Source: Liquorilactobacillus ghanensis DSM 18630
GTDB taxonomy: Bacteria; Bacillota; Bacilli; Lactobacillales; Lactobacillaceae
NCBI RefSeq assembly: GCF_001435235.1
Contig: NZ_AZGB01000005.1
Coordinates: forward strand, 1-64,000
Direction of reading: 5' to 3'
DNA: 64,000 nt
Part shown: in pieces, positions 28,566-36,758 of the stretch
Numbering within the stretch: position 1 is the stretch's first letter
How the letters are laid out: every line of letters starts with the position of its first letter
Position numbers and translations under genes: made by a program
The notes under the pieces: generated by a model
Database searches by the model: none
What the model was told of the DNA's origin: nothing
What the model saw: only the letters and a program-made list of their open reading frames with translations

Positions 28566-28594
28566 CTCTGAAATTTTAATGGAGGTGAAAGACC

Positions 28595-29116
28595 ATAGCA
28601 ATTGATAAAATGGTTAACGAAGGCATTCGTGCCCGTGAAGTTCGGCTGATTGCCGGTGATGGTTCGCAATTAGGAGTTAAGTCTAAGCAAGAAGCATTAA
28701 AAATTGCTGAACAAGAAAGCTTAGATCTCGTGTTAGTTGCCCCTAAGGCAAAGCCACCAGTTGCCAGAGTCATGGATTATGGAAAGTATCGTTTTGAGTT
28801 GCAGAAAAAGCAGCGTGAAGCGCGAAAAAACCAAAAAATTGTTAACGTCAAAGAAGTTCGATTGAGTCCAACAATTGATATTAATGATTTTAATACCAAA
28901 ATGAAAAATGCTCGTAAGTTTATGGCTAAGGGTGATAAAGTTAAAGTTTCGATTCGGTTTAAGGGTCGAGCAATTACCCATAAGGAAATTGGTTACGGGG
29001 TTTTGGATCGCTTCGCTAAAGCGACAGCTGATATTGCTGTTGTTGAATCTAGAGCTAAAATGGACGGCCGGAGTATGTTTATGATGCTTACTCCTAAGAC
29101 TGAAAACAAAGCTTAA
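28595..29116 (+). CDS. infC: Translation initiation factor IF-3 (non-canonical AUA start)
   Basis: IF-3 monitors start-codon and initiator-tRNA fidelity and keeps subunits apart. The protein has the N-domain ([14 protein letters not shown], then [10 protein letters not shown]), a linker and a C-domain with [11 protein letters not shown]. The first in-frame ATG is at 28610 with no suitable ribosome site. GGAGGTG (28581-28587) is seven bases before ATA at 28595, giving 173 residues, the usual family length. Rare AUU/AUA/AUC starts on infC are a known autoregulatory device because IF-3 discriminates against them. Confidence 0.93.
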   Translation: MAIDKMVNEGIRAREVRLIAGDGSQLGVKSKQEALKIAEQESLDLVLVAPKAKPPVARVMDYGKYRFELQKKQREARKNQKIVNVKEVRLSPTIDINDFNTKMKNARKFMAKGDKVKVSIRFKGRAITHKEIGYGVLDRFAKATADIAVVESRAKMDGRSMFMMLTPKTENKA

Positions 29117-29138
29117 TATTTAGGAGGAAGAATAGGTT

Positions 29139-29339
29139 ATGCCAAAACAAAAAACACATCGCGCATCGGTTAAACGCTTTAAGCGGACAGGAAATGGTGG
29201 ATTGAAGCGTTCAAATGCTTTTACCAGCCATCGTTTCCACGGAAAAACAAAGAAGCAGCGCCGTCAATTGCGTAAAGCATCAATGGTTTCGAGTTCAGAT
29301 ATGAAGCGGATCAAACAGATGCTGTCACAAGTTAAATAA
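29139..29339 (+). CDS. rpmI: 50S ribosomal protein L35
   Basis: A 66-residue, very basic ribosomal protein. It begins [17 protein letters not shown] and ends in the family [10 protein letters not shown] segment. AGGAGGAAG precedes the ATG. It lies 22 bases after infC, but an unusually long 229-base spacer separates it from rplT. Confidence 0.98.
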   Translation: MPKQKTHRASVKRFKRTGNGGLKRSNAFTSHRFHGKTKKQRRQLRKASMVSSSDMKRIKQMLSQVK

Positions 29340-29568
29340 TTTTCATAAAATGAAAGTGGTGCAAAAGTTACCAGTCTTTGAACTTTAATGCGAAAGTACC
29401 TACCAGTTTGTAGAGTTAACTGTGAGTAATTTGGATTAAGTGAAAAAGTCTGACTTTTGAGACACGTTTGTTCGCAAATATCAATAGAACTGAATAAAAG
29501 ATTGATTTTATTGCAGTTCTCAGCAGGGCTGCTCGATTTCATCGGGCAATTTTAAGGGAGGAATTATT
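29340..29568 (+). promoter_or_regulatory. Structured spacer between rpmI and rplT
   Basis: No gene is visible. Three hairpins are: AAAAGT/ACTTTT (29444-29458); a 14-bp stem with one bulged G, AGAACTGAATAAAA with TTTTATT-G-CAGTTCT (29486-29520); and TGCTCGAT/ATCGGGCA (29530-29548, one G-U pair) just before the rplT ribosome site. AGCAG/CTGCT (29522-29533) is an alternative fold that competes with the last one. A leader controlling rplT separately from infC-rpmI is possible. Confidence 0.5.
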
Positions 29569-29928
29569 ATGCCACGTGTTAAGGGCGGTACAGTTACGCG
29601 TCAGCGTCGTAAAAAGATTATTAAATTAGCTAAAGGATATCGCGGTTCAAAGCGAGTTCTATTTAAATCAGCTAAAGAACAGGTTTTAAAATCATACCAA
29701 TATGCATTTCGTGATCGTCGTAAAAACAAAACTAATTTTCGTAAATTATGGATTGCACGGATCAATGCTGCTGCACGGATGAACGATATTAGTTATAGTC
29801 AATTGATGCATGGATTGAAGTTGGCTGAGATTGAAGTCAACCGTAAAATGCTTGCTGATTTAGCAGTTACTGATGAAGCTGGTTTTACAGCAATAGTTGC
29901 AGAAGCAAAAAAGGCATTAGCTAAGTAA
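29569..29928 (+). CDS. rplT: 50S ribosomal protein L20
   Basis: A 119-residue basic ribosomal protein needed early in 50S assembly and autoregulator of its operon. It begins [22 protein letters not shown] and has [21 protein letters not shown] precedes the ATG. Confidence 0.98.
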   Translation: MPRVKGGTVTRQRRKKIIKLAKGYRGSKRVLFKSAKEQVLKSYQYAFRDRRKNKTNFRKLWIARINAAARMNDISYSQLMHGLKLAEIEVNRKMLADLAVTDEAGFTAIVAEAKKALAK

Positions 29929-29953
29929 GATGTTTTATTGGAGATAAAAACTG

Positions 29954-29999
29954 TAAAGGCCGGGACAAAACTTTTGTTTTGATCCAGGCCTTTAGTTTT
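29954..29999 (+). terminator. Terminator of the infC-rpmI-rplT operon
   Basis: TAAAGGCC pairs with GGCCTTTA, and the inner CAAAAC/GTTTTG extends the stem; T residues follow. Confidence 0.88.
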
Positions 30000-30045
30000 A
30001 ATTGCTATAATAGATTTAAATCAATAAAGCATGTTTGACTTTGTT

Positions 30046-30075
30046 TTGCGTATTATGTTGTTTTTGACCTATAAT
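30046..30075 (+). promoter_or_regulatory. Promoter of the yqeG-yqeH cluster
   Basis: TTGCGT (30046-30051), 18-bp spacer, consensus TATAAT (30070-30075), 30 bases before the yqeG start. Confidence 0.6.
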
Positions 30076-30105
30076 AAAGGTCAAAAGAAAATGGGAGTGT
30101 CACGT

Positions 30106-30642
30106 ATGTTTACACGGTTAAAACCAACCTGGATGTTAGAATCAATTTTTGATTTAACACCGCAAGACTTGGAGGCCCAAGGAATCAAAGCAATCTTAAC
30201 CGATTTGGATAACACTTTGATTGCTTGGAATCAGCCAAACGGATCGCAGCGGTTAAAGACTTGGCTTAAGCAAATGAAAACTGCTTCAATTCCAGTAATC
30301 ATTGTTTCAAATAATAGTCGGGTTCGGATCGCGGCTTTTGCTGCACCACTCAACTTGACTTTTGTTGCTCGGGCAATGAAACCTTTGGGAGTGGGTGTTG
30401 AGCGCGCAGTCAAAGTTTCTGGTCTAAAAAAGCAAGAAGTTGTTTTAATTGGTGATCAATTATTAACAGATGTTATTGCGGCTAATCGTGCCGGTATTCG
30501 CAGTGTTTTGGTCCGACCTTTAGTCGAAACCGATGCTTGGAATACTAAAATTAACCGTTTTTTTGAAAGAATACTGAAACATTATTTGCAGAAGAAAAAT
30601 TTAATGGCAAGAAAATGGGGGAAGAAACTCGATGGTCGCTAA
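30106..30642 (+). CDS. yqeG: YqeG-family HAD phosphatase
   Basis: HAD-superfamily IIIA phosphatase of 178 residues. Motif I is LTDLDNTLIAW, motif II is VSNNS, and motif IV is IGDQLLTDVIAANRAG. The substrate is unknown. GGGAGTG is six bases before this ATG; upstream in-frame codons lie in the promoter region. It overlaps yqeH by 11 bases and heads the conserved yqeG-yqeH-yhbY-nadD-yqeK-rsfS cluster. Confidence 0.93.
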   Translation: MFTRLKPTWMLESIFDLTPQDLEAQGIKAILTDLDNTLIAWNQPNGSQRLKTWLKQMKTASIPVIIVSNNSRVRIAAFAAPLNLTFVARAMKPLGVGVERAVKVSGLKKQEVVLIGDQLLTDVIAANRAGIRSVLVRPLVETDAWNTKINRFFERILKHYLQKKNLMARKWGKKLDGR

Positions 30643-31750
30643 AGCGCAATATTGTATTGGTTGTGGAGTTAAGCTGCAAACAACTGATCCGCAAGGACTA
30701 GGATTTGTTCCTGAAAATGTTTTAGAAAAAAGCATTGCAGCTGGCAACAACGAACTTTATTGTCAAAGGTGTTTTCGTTTACGGCATTATAATGAAATGC
30801 TGCCGGTCTCATTAACTAATGATGATTTTTTACAGATATTGACAAAAGTTGGTCAACAGCAGGCATTGGTAGTCAATGTGGTTGATATCTTCGACTTTAA
30901 TGGATCGGTTTTAGCATCTTTACCGCGTTTTGTGGGCGATAATCCAATTATATTAGTTGGCAATAAAGCCGATTTACTGCCTAAATCACTTAAAAGAACT
31001 AAAATTAAAGAGTGGCTGCGGCAGCGGGCCTATGAAATCGGATTGCATCCGGTTGCGGTAGTACTAATTAGTGCGGCTAAAAACTTGGGAATTGATGATT
31101 TACTAACACAAATCAATAATTATCGTCAAAAAAGAGATGTTTGTGTGGTTGGTGTAACTAATGTCGGCAAGTCAACACTGATTAATCGTTTAGTAGCGCG
31201 TTCTGGTGGTAATGATGACTTATTGACGGTTTCGCGCTTCCCAGGAACAACTTTGGATATTATCAAATTACCTTTAGATGATGGTGGCAATTTGTGGGAT
31301 ACTCCTGGTATTGTTCAAACTAAGCAGCTGACTAATCGTCTAAGTCCCAAAGAATTGAAGTATGTGCAACCAGCAAGCGAGTTAAAGCCGAAAACTTATC
31401 AGCTTAATTCGAATCAGACTTTGTTTTTAGGCGGACTGGCACGTTTTGATTATTTGAGCAGCGAGAGCAAATCAGTTGTTGTTTATTTAAGCAATCGGTT
31501 GTTAATTCATCGAACAAAGACTGCCAACGCTGATAGTTTTTTTGAACGGCATTTAGGTGGTTTGTTGCAGCCGCCATTCGAACAAAATACTGCTGAGTTT
31601 GCCCATCCCAAACGGCATATTTTTAAAGCAGAACAAAAAAGTGACATTGTATTAGCTGGATTAGGTTGGATAACAGTGTCAGCTAATACAACGGTTGCAA
31701 TTTGGACAGCAGCAGGAGTCGGTGTTTCAATTAGGAAGGCAATGATTTAA
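30632..31750 (+). CDS. yqeH: Ribosome biogenesis GTPase YqeH
   Basis: Circularly permuted GTPase needed for 30S assembly. The 372-residue protein has an N-terminal zinc finger (CIGCG ... CQRCFRLRHYNE) and then G motifs in permuted order: NKAD (G4) before GVTNVGKSTLINRL (G1) and WDTPG (G3). A C-terminal RNA-binding region follows. It is translated from an ATG inside the end of yqeG. Confidence 0.96.
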   Translation: MVAKAQYCIGCGVKLQTTDPQGLGFVPENVLEKSIAAGNNELYCQRCFRLRHYNEMLPVSLTNDDFLQILTKVGQQQALVVNVVDIFDFNGSVLASLPRFVGDNPIILVGNKADLLPKSLKRTKIKEWLRQRAYEIGLHPVAVVLISAAKNLGIDDLLTQINNYRQKRDVCVVGVTNVGKSTLINRLVARSGGNDDLLTVSRFPGTTLDIIKLPLDDGGNLWDTPGIVQTKQLTNRLSPKELKYVQPASELKPKTYQLNSNQTLFLGGLARFDYLSSESKSVVVYLSNRLLIHRTKTANADSFFERHLGGLLQPPFEQNTAEFAHPKRHIFKAEQKSDIVLAGLGWITVSANTTVAIWTAAGVGVSIRKAMI

Positions 31751-31751
31751 A

Positions 31752-32087
31752 ATGAGCTCAGAAAATTTAAATAATAAACAAAAAAAATGGCTGAAAGCCC
31801 AAGCACATACTATGCGACCAGTAGTGCAAGTAGGTAAAGAAGGTTGTTCACCAGAGTGGCTTGAACAGCTAAAGCTAGCAATTGAGAAGCGAGAATTGTT
31901 AAAAATTTCAGTTTTAGCCAATGCGGCAGTTGATGAATTGGAAACAAAAGAATTTTTAGAAGCAAATTCAAAAATGCAGGTGATTCAGATTTTAGGCCAT
32001 GTTTTAACGGTTTATTGTCCAGCCAAGAAACTCGCTAATCGGAACTTTTCGACGCAATTAAAGCAACTAGCGTCGACTAAGGAGTGA
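31752..32087 (+). CDS. yhbY: YhbY/CRM-domain RNA-binding protein
   Basis: A 111-residue CRM-domain protein associated with pre-50S particles. The family signature includes LKAQAHTMRPVVQVGKEG, a GxxG-type RNA-binding loop region, and LLKISVL. It starts one base after the yqeH stop with a ribosome site inside yqeH. Confidence 0.94.
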   Translation: MSSENLNNKQKKWLKAQAHTMRPVVQVGKEGCSPEWLEQLKLAIEKRELLKISVLANAAVDELETKEFLEANSKMQVIQILGHVLTVYCPAKKLANRNFSTQLKQLASTKE

Positions 32088-32092
32088 GCAAT

Positions 32093-32734
32093 TTGACAGT
32101 AGTTACCTATCAAAAACCGATCGTTAAACCTGTTTTGCAGACTGAATCAGTTCTCAACAAAAAACGAATCGGAATTCTAGGTGGAACTTTTAATCCGCCG
32201 CATATTGGTCACTTGATTATTGCGGAACAGGTATACGAGCAATTGGGATTGGAAAAAGTTTTGTTCATGCCGGATGCTAATCCGCCACATGTTGATCATA
32301 AAGAGGCAATTGCGGCCAATCATCGAAAAGAAATGGTCCAGGCAAGTATCGCTGATAATCCGCATTTTGAATTGGAGACTTGTGAGTTGAAACGCGGTGG
32401 CATCAGTTATACTTACGATACCATCAAACAACTGTTGGCTAAGCATCCAGAATATGAAATATACTTTATCATTGGTGGCGATATGGTTGCTTATTTGCCT
32501 AAATGGCATCGAATCGATGAATTGGTTAAATTAGTGCATTTTGTCGGCGTAAAACGTGCTGGCTTTTCTTTGGAAAGCATTTATCCAATTATGTGGGTTG
32601 ACGTTCCGCTGATTCAGATTAGTTCAACCGAGATCAGGCAAAAGGTTGCTCTGGGTCAATCGATTCGTTATTTGGTACCGGATAATGTTAATCAATATAT
32701 TCAAAAAGAAGGTCTTTATCGTGAAAGAAATTGA
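32093..32734 (+). CDS. nadD: Nicotinate-nucleotide adenylyltransferase
   Basis: Adenylates nicotinate mononucleotide in NAD synthesis. The 213-residue protein carries GILGGTFNPPHIGHL (the HxGH nucleotidyltransferase motif) and ISSTEIR. Starts are all non-ATG: GTG at 32084 overlaps the ribosome site, while TTG at 32093 lies eight bases after AAGGAG and is preferred. It is followed with overlap by yqeK. Confidence 0.95.
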   Translation: MTVVTYQKPIVKPVLQTESVLNKKRIGILGGTFNPPHIGHLIIAEQVYEQLGLEKVLFMPDANPPHVDHKEAIAANHRKEMVQASIADNPHFELETCELKRGGISYTYDTIKQLLAKHPEYEIYFIIGGDMVAYLPKWHRIDELVKLVHFVGVKRAGFSLESIYPIMWVDVPLIQISSTEIRQKVALGQSIRYLVPDNVNQYIQKEGLYRERN

Positions 32735-33317
32735 ATATCAGCAGCATTATTTTCCTGGTTCCCGCCAAGAATTGCTGCAAGCGGTAAAAAAAAGTGTTAA
32801 AGCAAAACGTTATCAGCATATTTTAGGTGTTGAGCAGGCTGCTTTAGCATTGGCTGCTGCCAACCAAGTTGATTTAGAACAGGCTAGTGTGGCGGCTTTA
32901 GTGCATGATTATACTAAAAACCGTTCGGATGACGAATTCAAGCAGGCTATCAAGCAATATAAACTAGATCCGGATTTGTTAAACTGGGGTAATTTTATTT
33001 GGCATGGAGTTGTTGGAGCTGAGATCATCAAGACTGAATTAAAAATTACCGATACAGCAATTTTAAATGCTGTCCGCCGGCATACAGTTGGTGCTAAAAC
33101 AATGACTACTTTGGATAAAGTAATCTATGTAGCCGATTTTATAGAACCGGGAAGGGACTTCCCGGATGTTGCGATGGCACGTGCTATTGCTAAAAGTGAT
33201 TTGGATCAAGCGGTAGCATTTGAAACCAAGCATACTTTAAACTATTTATTAAATGCCAGCCAAACAATTTATCCGGGAGCGATGGATCTTTATAATCAGT
33301 TAGTTGTAAAAAATTAA
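32721..33317 (+). CDS. yqeK: HD-domain hydrolase YqeK (diadenosine tetraphosphatase type)
   Basis: HD-superfamily protein of 198 residues with HILGVEQAAL, ALVHDYTKN (metal-binding HD), a later HGVVGAEI and VRRHTVGA. Members hydrolyse Ap4A symmetrically. The GTG start overlaps the end of nadD by 14 bases, with GAAGG eight bases upstream. Confidence 0.94.
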   Translation: MKEIEYQQHYFPGSRQELLQAVKKSVKAKRYQHILGVEQAALALAAANQVDLEQASVAALVHDYTKNRSDDEFKQAIKQYKLDPDLLNWGNFIWHGVVGAEIIKTELKITDTAILNAVRRHTVGAKTMTTLDKVIYVADFIEPGRDFPDVAMARAIAKSDLDQAVAFETKHTLNYLLNASQTIYPGAMDLYNQLVVKN

Positions 33318-33335
33318 GGGAGTTGAATTATTAAT

Positions 33336-33689
33336 TTGAAAAATTTAAAATTATTAAAAACAATTGTTAATGCAGCGGATGATAAACATGCTGAAGACAT
33401 CGTAATTTTGGATGTGCAGCAATTAACAGCAGTAGCAGATCAATTTGTGATCATGCAAGCAGACAGTCAGCGACAAGTTCAAGCGATAGCAGAAGAAATT
33501 GAAGAAAAGGTGACTGCCGAAGATTATCAAATTAGTCAAATTGATGGTAAAAACAGTAAAAGTTGGGTTTTAATTGATTTAGGTGATGTGATCGTTCATA
33601 TTTTTCAAACCGAAACTCGTAAATTTTATAACTTGGAAAAACTTTGGTCGCAGGCACCGCAGCTTGATTTAGGTCAGTTGACAGAATAA
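33336..33689 (+). CDS. rsfS: Ribosome silencing factor
   Basis: RsfS (YqeL) binds L14 on the 50S subunit and blocks subunit joining in starvation. The 117-residue protein has NAADDKHAEDIVILDV, WVLIDLGDVIVHIF and YNLEKLW, all typical. It uses a TTG start; AAGGGAG lies 12 bases upstream, a loose spacing, but no other in-frame start fits the family N-terminus. Confidence 0.95.
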   Translation: MKNLKLLKTIVNAADDKHAEDIVILDVQQLTAVADQFVIMQADSQRQVQAIAEEIEEKVTAEDYQISQIDGKNSKSWVLIDLGDVIVHIFQTETRKFYNLEKLWSQAPQLDLGQLTE

Positions 33690-33711
33690 TTGCATGAAAT
33701 AGGTGAAGAAA

Positions 33712-34863
33712 ATGACGGTTGTGGGAATCATAGCTGAATATAATCCGTTTCATAACGGACATCTTTACCAGCTACAAACAATTCGCCGCCATTTTCCTAA
33801 GGCGGTAATTGTAGTTGTTATGAGCGGCAATTTTTTAGAAAGAGGCGAGCCAGCTTGTGTTGATAAATGGACGCGGGCAAAGCAAGCTTTGGCGGCAGGA
33901 GTCAATTTAGTTATTGAATTACCAGTTGCATATTGTGTACAGCCGGCAGATCGTTTTGCCGATGGGGCAATTAAATTGCTTAAAGAGCTGAGAATTGATT
34001 ATCTGGCTTTTGGAGCGGAGCATGCCGACTATGATTTTTTAGCAATGGCTAAAAAAGTTCAGCGGGTCCATGGTGATTTTCGGCAATTTAATGAGTCTTA
34101 TGCAGCAGCTTATCAGCGGGCAGTTACTGATAAATTAGGCCACTCAGTTGATCAACCTAATGATTTACTGGGGTTAGCCTATGCCAAAGCAATCTTAGCT
34201 AATCAGGCAGCTATCAAAATATGGCCAATGCAGCGAATTGGTGCAGCTTATCATGAACAGCAATTGCCAGCTGGTCAGGCGATTGCTAGTGCATCAGCTA
34301 TTCGTCGTGCTTGGCAGCATGATCCTCATAAAATCGTTCCATATTTGCCTGCAACCAGTCGAACAATTATCCAAAGAAAGCAGCCAGTTAGTTGGGATGA
34401 TTTTTGGCCATTACTTCGGTATCAACTGTTGGTTACACCGCTAGCCCGCTTACGTCAACTTTATGATGTTACGGCAGGAGTAGAGTATCGCTTACTTCAA
34501 CAGTTGGAATTTTTAAATGACTCACCAATTACTTTTGAAACATGGTTAAAAAAAGTTAAGACTAAACGGTATACTTATACGCATCTTAGTCGTTTAGCGG
34601 TCATCATTTTGTTGCAGTTGACCAGTCAAGAAGTTGAACAGCAGTGGCAGCAGCCGTATTTACGGATATTAGGTTTTGATACTGCGGGTCAGCGCTTGCT
34701 TCATTGTGTCAAAAAAAATAGTCTTTGGCCGCTGATTGCTAAAGTATCGCAAGATGAAAAAAACGGAATTATGCAAAATGATTACAAAGCAGGCCGGGTT
34801 TATGCAACTATTTGGCATGAACAACAGGATCTAAAACGTTCACCAATAATTTTAGATCGTTAA
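33712..34863 (+). CDS. tmcAL: tRNA(Met) cytidine acetate ligase
   Basis: YlbM/TmcAL forms N4-acetylcytidine at the wobble base of elongator tRNA-Met from acetate and ATP. The 383-residue protein has the nucleotidyltransferase motif NPFHNGHLYQL, MSGNFLERGEPA, and DLLGLAYAKAI. GTG at 33703 is in frame, but AGGTGA then places the ATG at 33712. It follows rsfS directly; a yqeM-type methyltransferase gene often found between them is absent. Confidence 0.94.
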   Translation: MTVVGIIAEYNPFHNGHLYQLQTIRRHFPKAVIVVVMSGNFLERGEPACVDKWTRAKQALAAGVNLVIELPVAYCVQPADRFADGAIKLLKELRIDYLAFGAEHADYDFLAMAKKVQRVHGDFRQFNESYAAAYQRAVTDKLGHSVDQPNDLLGLAYAKAILANQAAIKIWPMQRIGAAYHEQQLPAGQAIASASAIRRAWQHDPHKIVPYLPATSRTIIQRKQPVSWDDFWPLLRYQLLVTPLARLRQLYDVTAGVEYRLLQQLEFLNDSPITFETWLKKVKTKRYTYTHLSRLAVIILLQLTSQEVEQQWQQPYLRILGFDTAGQRLLHCVKKNSLWPLIAKVSQDEKNGIMQNDYKAGRVYATIWHEQQDLKRSPIILDR

Positions 34864-34884
34864 TCAGCTGTCAAGTAAAAACCA

Positions 34885-34913
34885 TTGACATTGCTTTAGT
34901 TGCCCGGTATAAT
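34885..34913 (+). promoter_or_regulatory. Consensus promoter of the DUF177-rpmF operon
   Basis: Perfect sigma-A consensus: TTGACA (34885-34890), 17-bp spacer, TATAAT (34908-34913). It is the strongest-looking promoter in the window, as expected for a ribosomal protein gene. Confidence 0.9.
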
Positions 34914-34940
34914 CAATCTTGTTGTATTGGAGGAATCTTT

Positions 34941-35474
34941 TTGATAAAATGGACGCTTGATGAATTACGCCGAAATTGTACAGAACCGTTGGCGTTGAAT
35001 GAAACGGTCGATATTTCATCGTTAATTAAAAGCAAAAATGAGAATGTTATCTCAGTTTCTCCGGCTAAAGTTAACGGCTTTTTTTCATTAGATCAATTAG
35101 GACTGTTGGGAACTTTTAAAATCAAAATTAAGCTGGTTTTACCATCAACACGCTCATTACAACCGGTAAACACTGAGCTTTCATTTACAGTTAGTGAGTA
35201 TTACGTTGATCATCAAACTGATAATTTGGCAGAATTTGGCAAAAATGACGTTGTTATTTTTTTGGCGGATGGTTTGTTGGATTTGAGCGAAGTGGTTTGT
35301 GAAAATGTTCTAGCGCGTTTGCCACTAAAGGTTTTGACACCGGAAGAAGCTGCTGGGAAAACCGAATTGCCAAAGGGAAATGATTGGCAAGTAGTTGAAG
35401 AAGGCAGCTCAGCGAATGCTAAGGTGCAAGTTGATCCTCGATTAGCTAAGCTTAAAGATTTTTTTAAGGATTAA
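34941..35474 (+). CDS. DUF177/YceD-family protein
   Basis: A 177-residue protein of the YceD/DUF177 family, which in other organisms is linked to 23S rRNA accumulation and nearly always precedes rpmF. Typical features are the mid-protein TELSFTVSEYYVD and a late acidic DLSEVVCENVLARLPLKVL segment. It uses a TTG start seven bases after GGAGG. It shares the consensus promoter with rpmF. Confidence 0.9.
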   Translation: MIKWTLDELRRNCTEPLALNETVDISSLIKSKNENVISVSPAKVNGFFSLDQLGLLGTFKIKIKLVLPSTRSLQPVNTELSFTVSEYYVDHQTDNLAEFGKNDVVIFLADGLLDLSEVVCENVLARLPLKVLTPEEAAGKTELPKGNDWQVVEEGSSANAKVQVDPRLAKLKDFFKD

Positions 35475-35554
35475 TGGCAGTGTTGGTTGCAAAAATGCAG
35501 AATAACCGGTACAATTTTGTTTGTTGAATATTTATTTTAAAGGAGGTGGCTTTA

Positions 35555-35731
35555 ATGGCTGTTCCAGCAAGAAAAACTTCGAAAACACGGAAACGTCTTC
35601 GTCGCACCCATTATAAACTTCAAGTACCTGGCTTGAGTGCTTGCCCAAATTGTGGTGAATTAAGAAAATCACATCGTGTTTGCCCAAGTTGTGGTTATTA
35701 TGATGGCAAAGAAGTTGTTAAAGTTAAGTAA
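35555..35731 (+). CDS. rpmF: 50S ribosomal protein L32
   Basis: A 58-residue zinc-binding ribosomal protein. It begins [18 protein letters not shown] and has the C-x2-C pairs CPNC and CPSC. AAAGGAGGTG is seven bases before this ATG. Confidence 0.98.
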   Translation: MAVPARKTSKTRKRLRRTHYKLQVPGLSACPNCGELRKSHRVCPSCGYYDGKEVVKVK

Positions 35732-35769
35732 TTAAGTTTATTCAATTTGTAATAACGGGTGTTCTAAGT

Positions 35770-35796
35770 AAAAGCTTGGAGCGCTTTTTTGTTTTT
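35770..35796 (+). terminator. Terminator after rpmF
   Basis: AAAAGC (35770-35775) pairs with GCTTTT (35783-35788), 7-nt loop, and a T run continues to about 35796. Confidence 0.7.
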
Positions 35797-35823
35797 AAAT
35801 TGTATTAGCCAGTGTTCGAAAAT

Positions 35824-35865
35824 AAGTGCAGTAAAATTAGCAATATAATTTTACTGCACTTTTTG
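35824..35865. terminator. Strong bidirectional terminator-like hairpin
   Basis: Perfect 16-bp stem, AAGTGCAGTAAAATTA (35824-35839) with TAATTTTACTGCACTT (35846-35861), loop GCAATA, then T residues. Confidence 0.85.
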
Positions 35866-35880
35866 CGTAATGGTTGGATT

Positions 35881-35971
35881 TAGTAAATTTTTTCGATTAC
35901 CGAAATCTCGCTGCCCTATTTATTATTTTACGTGAAAAGTGGTTAGATTGGGCAATTAAAAAAATTTACTA
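35881..35971. repeat. Long inverted repeat in the rpmF-ysxC gap
   Basis: TAGTAAATTTTTT (35881-35893) is complementary to AAAAAATTTACTA (35959-35971). Inside, TGCCC (35912-35916) can pair with GGGCA (35950-35954). TTTCG/CGAAA (35892-35904) forms a small competing hairpin. No ORF is present. It could be a structured RNA or a decayed small mobile element; I cannot tell which. Confidence 0.45.
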
Positions 35972-36059
35972 GCGGGTCTTTCATTCTAAGAAAAAACTAG
36001 TAAAATTAATTATAGATAACATAAACCTTTCTTATTCGCAGTAAATTGAGTTGGAGATT

Positions 36060-36092
36060 GAAGATGAAAGTGTGAGCTTCATCTTCTTTTTT
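36060..36092 (+). terminator. Terminator-like hairpin upstream of ysxC
   Basis: GAAGATGAA (36060-36068) pairs with TTCATCTTC (36078-36086), then six T. It lies 65 bases before ysxC with no coding gene immediately upstream, so either it ends an untranslated transcript from the gap or it attenuates a leader. Confidence 0.75.
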
Positions 36093-36156
36093 CGGCTTAT
36101 TACTGAGCAATCTGGAAAATTATGATAGAATTTAAATTTGGAAGGTTGGTGCATAA

Positions 36157-36741
36157 ATGAAAACACATCAAATTGAATTGCAAATCAGTGCAGTTGGACC
36201 AGCACAGTATCCAGGAGATCAATTGCCAGAGATTGCTCTGGTTGGCCGTTCAAATGTTGGCAAGTCTTCGTTGGTCAACTCGTTGGTCGGCAGAAAGGGA
36301 TTTGCTCGAACTTCAAATCAGCCCGGGAAAACGCAAACGCTAAATTTTTATACGATTGATCAAAAATGGCGGTTGATCGATGTTCCTGGCTATGGGTATG
36401 CTAAGGTTTCAAAAAAACAGCGAGCTGATTGGGGGAAAATGATCGAGAATTATTTGACACAGCGTGAAAACTTACGCGGCGTTATATCATTAATCGATGG
36501 TCGTCACCAGCCGATGGAACTGGATAAGCAAATGGTAGAATTTTTGCGTTACTATCAATTGCCGGTTTTGGTCGTTGCAACTAAAACGGATAAAGTTCCT
36601 CGTAATCAAAGAAATAAGATTAATTCAGTATTTAAACAGCAGCTGCAAATCGCCAAAAACGAAGAGTTGATCCTTTATTCAACAGTTGAACGTTATGGTC
36701 AAGCTGAAGTTTGGAACTGGCTTAATCAACAGCTAAATTAA
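36157..36741 (+). CDS. ysxC: Ribosome biogenesis GTPase YsxC/YihA (EngB)
   Basis: Essential GTPase for 50S assembly, 194 residues. G1 is GRSNVGKSSLVN, the G2 loop is SNQPGKTQTLNFY, G3 is DVPGYGYA, and G4 is TKTDK. GGAAGG precedes the ATG. A MazG-like gene follows 17 bases later. Confidence 0.97.
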   Translation: MKTHQIELQISAVGPAQYPGDQLPEIALVGRSNVGKSSLVNSLVGRKGFARTSNQPGKTQTLNFYTIDQKWRLIDVPGYGYAKVSKKQRADWGKMIENYLTQRENLRGVISLIDGRHQPMELDKQMVEFLRYYQLPVLVVATKTDKVPRNQRNKINSVFKQQLQIAKNEELILYSTVERYGQAEVWNWLNQQLN

Positions 36742-36758
36742 GAGGATAGGTGGTATAA

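Noticed and set aside
32177-32509. Minus-strand ORF opposite nadD
   Set aside because: It lies wholly inside a conserved enzyme in the other frame and shows no initiation signal.
35862-36059. RNase P RNA, 6S RNA or tmRNA
   Set aside because: The characteristic conserved blocks of these RNAs are not visible, and the gap is too short for RNase P RNA.
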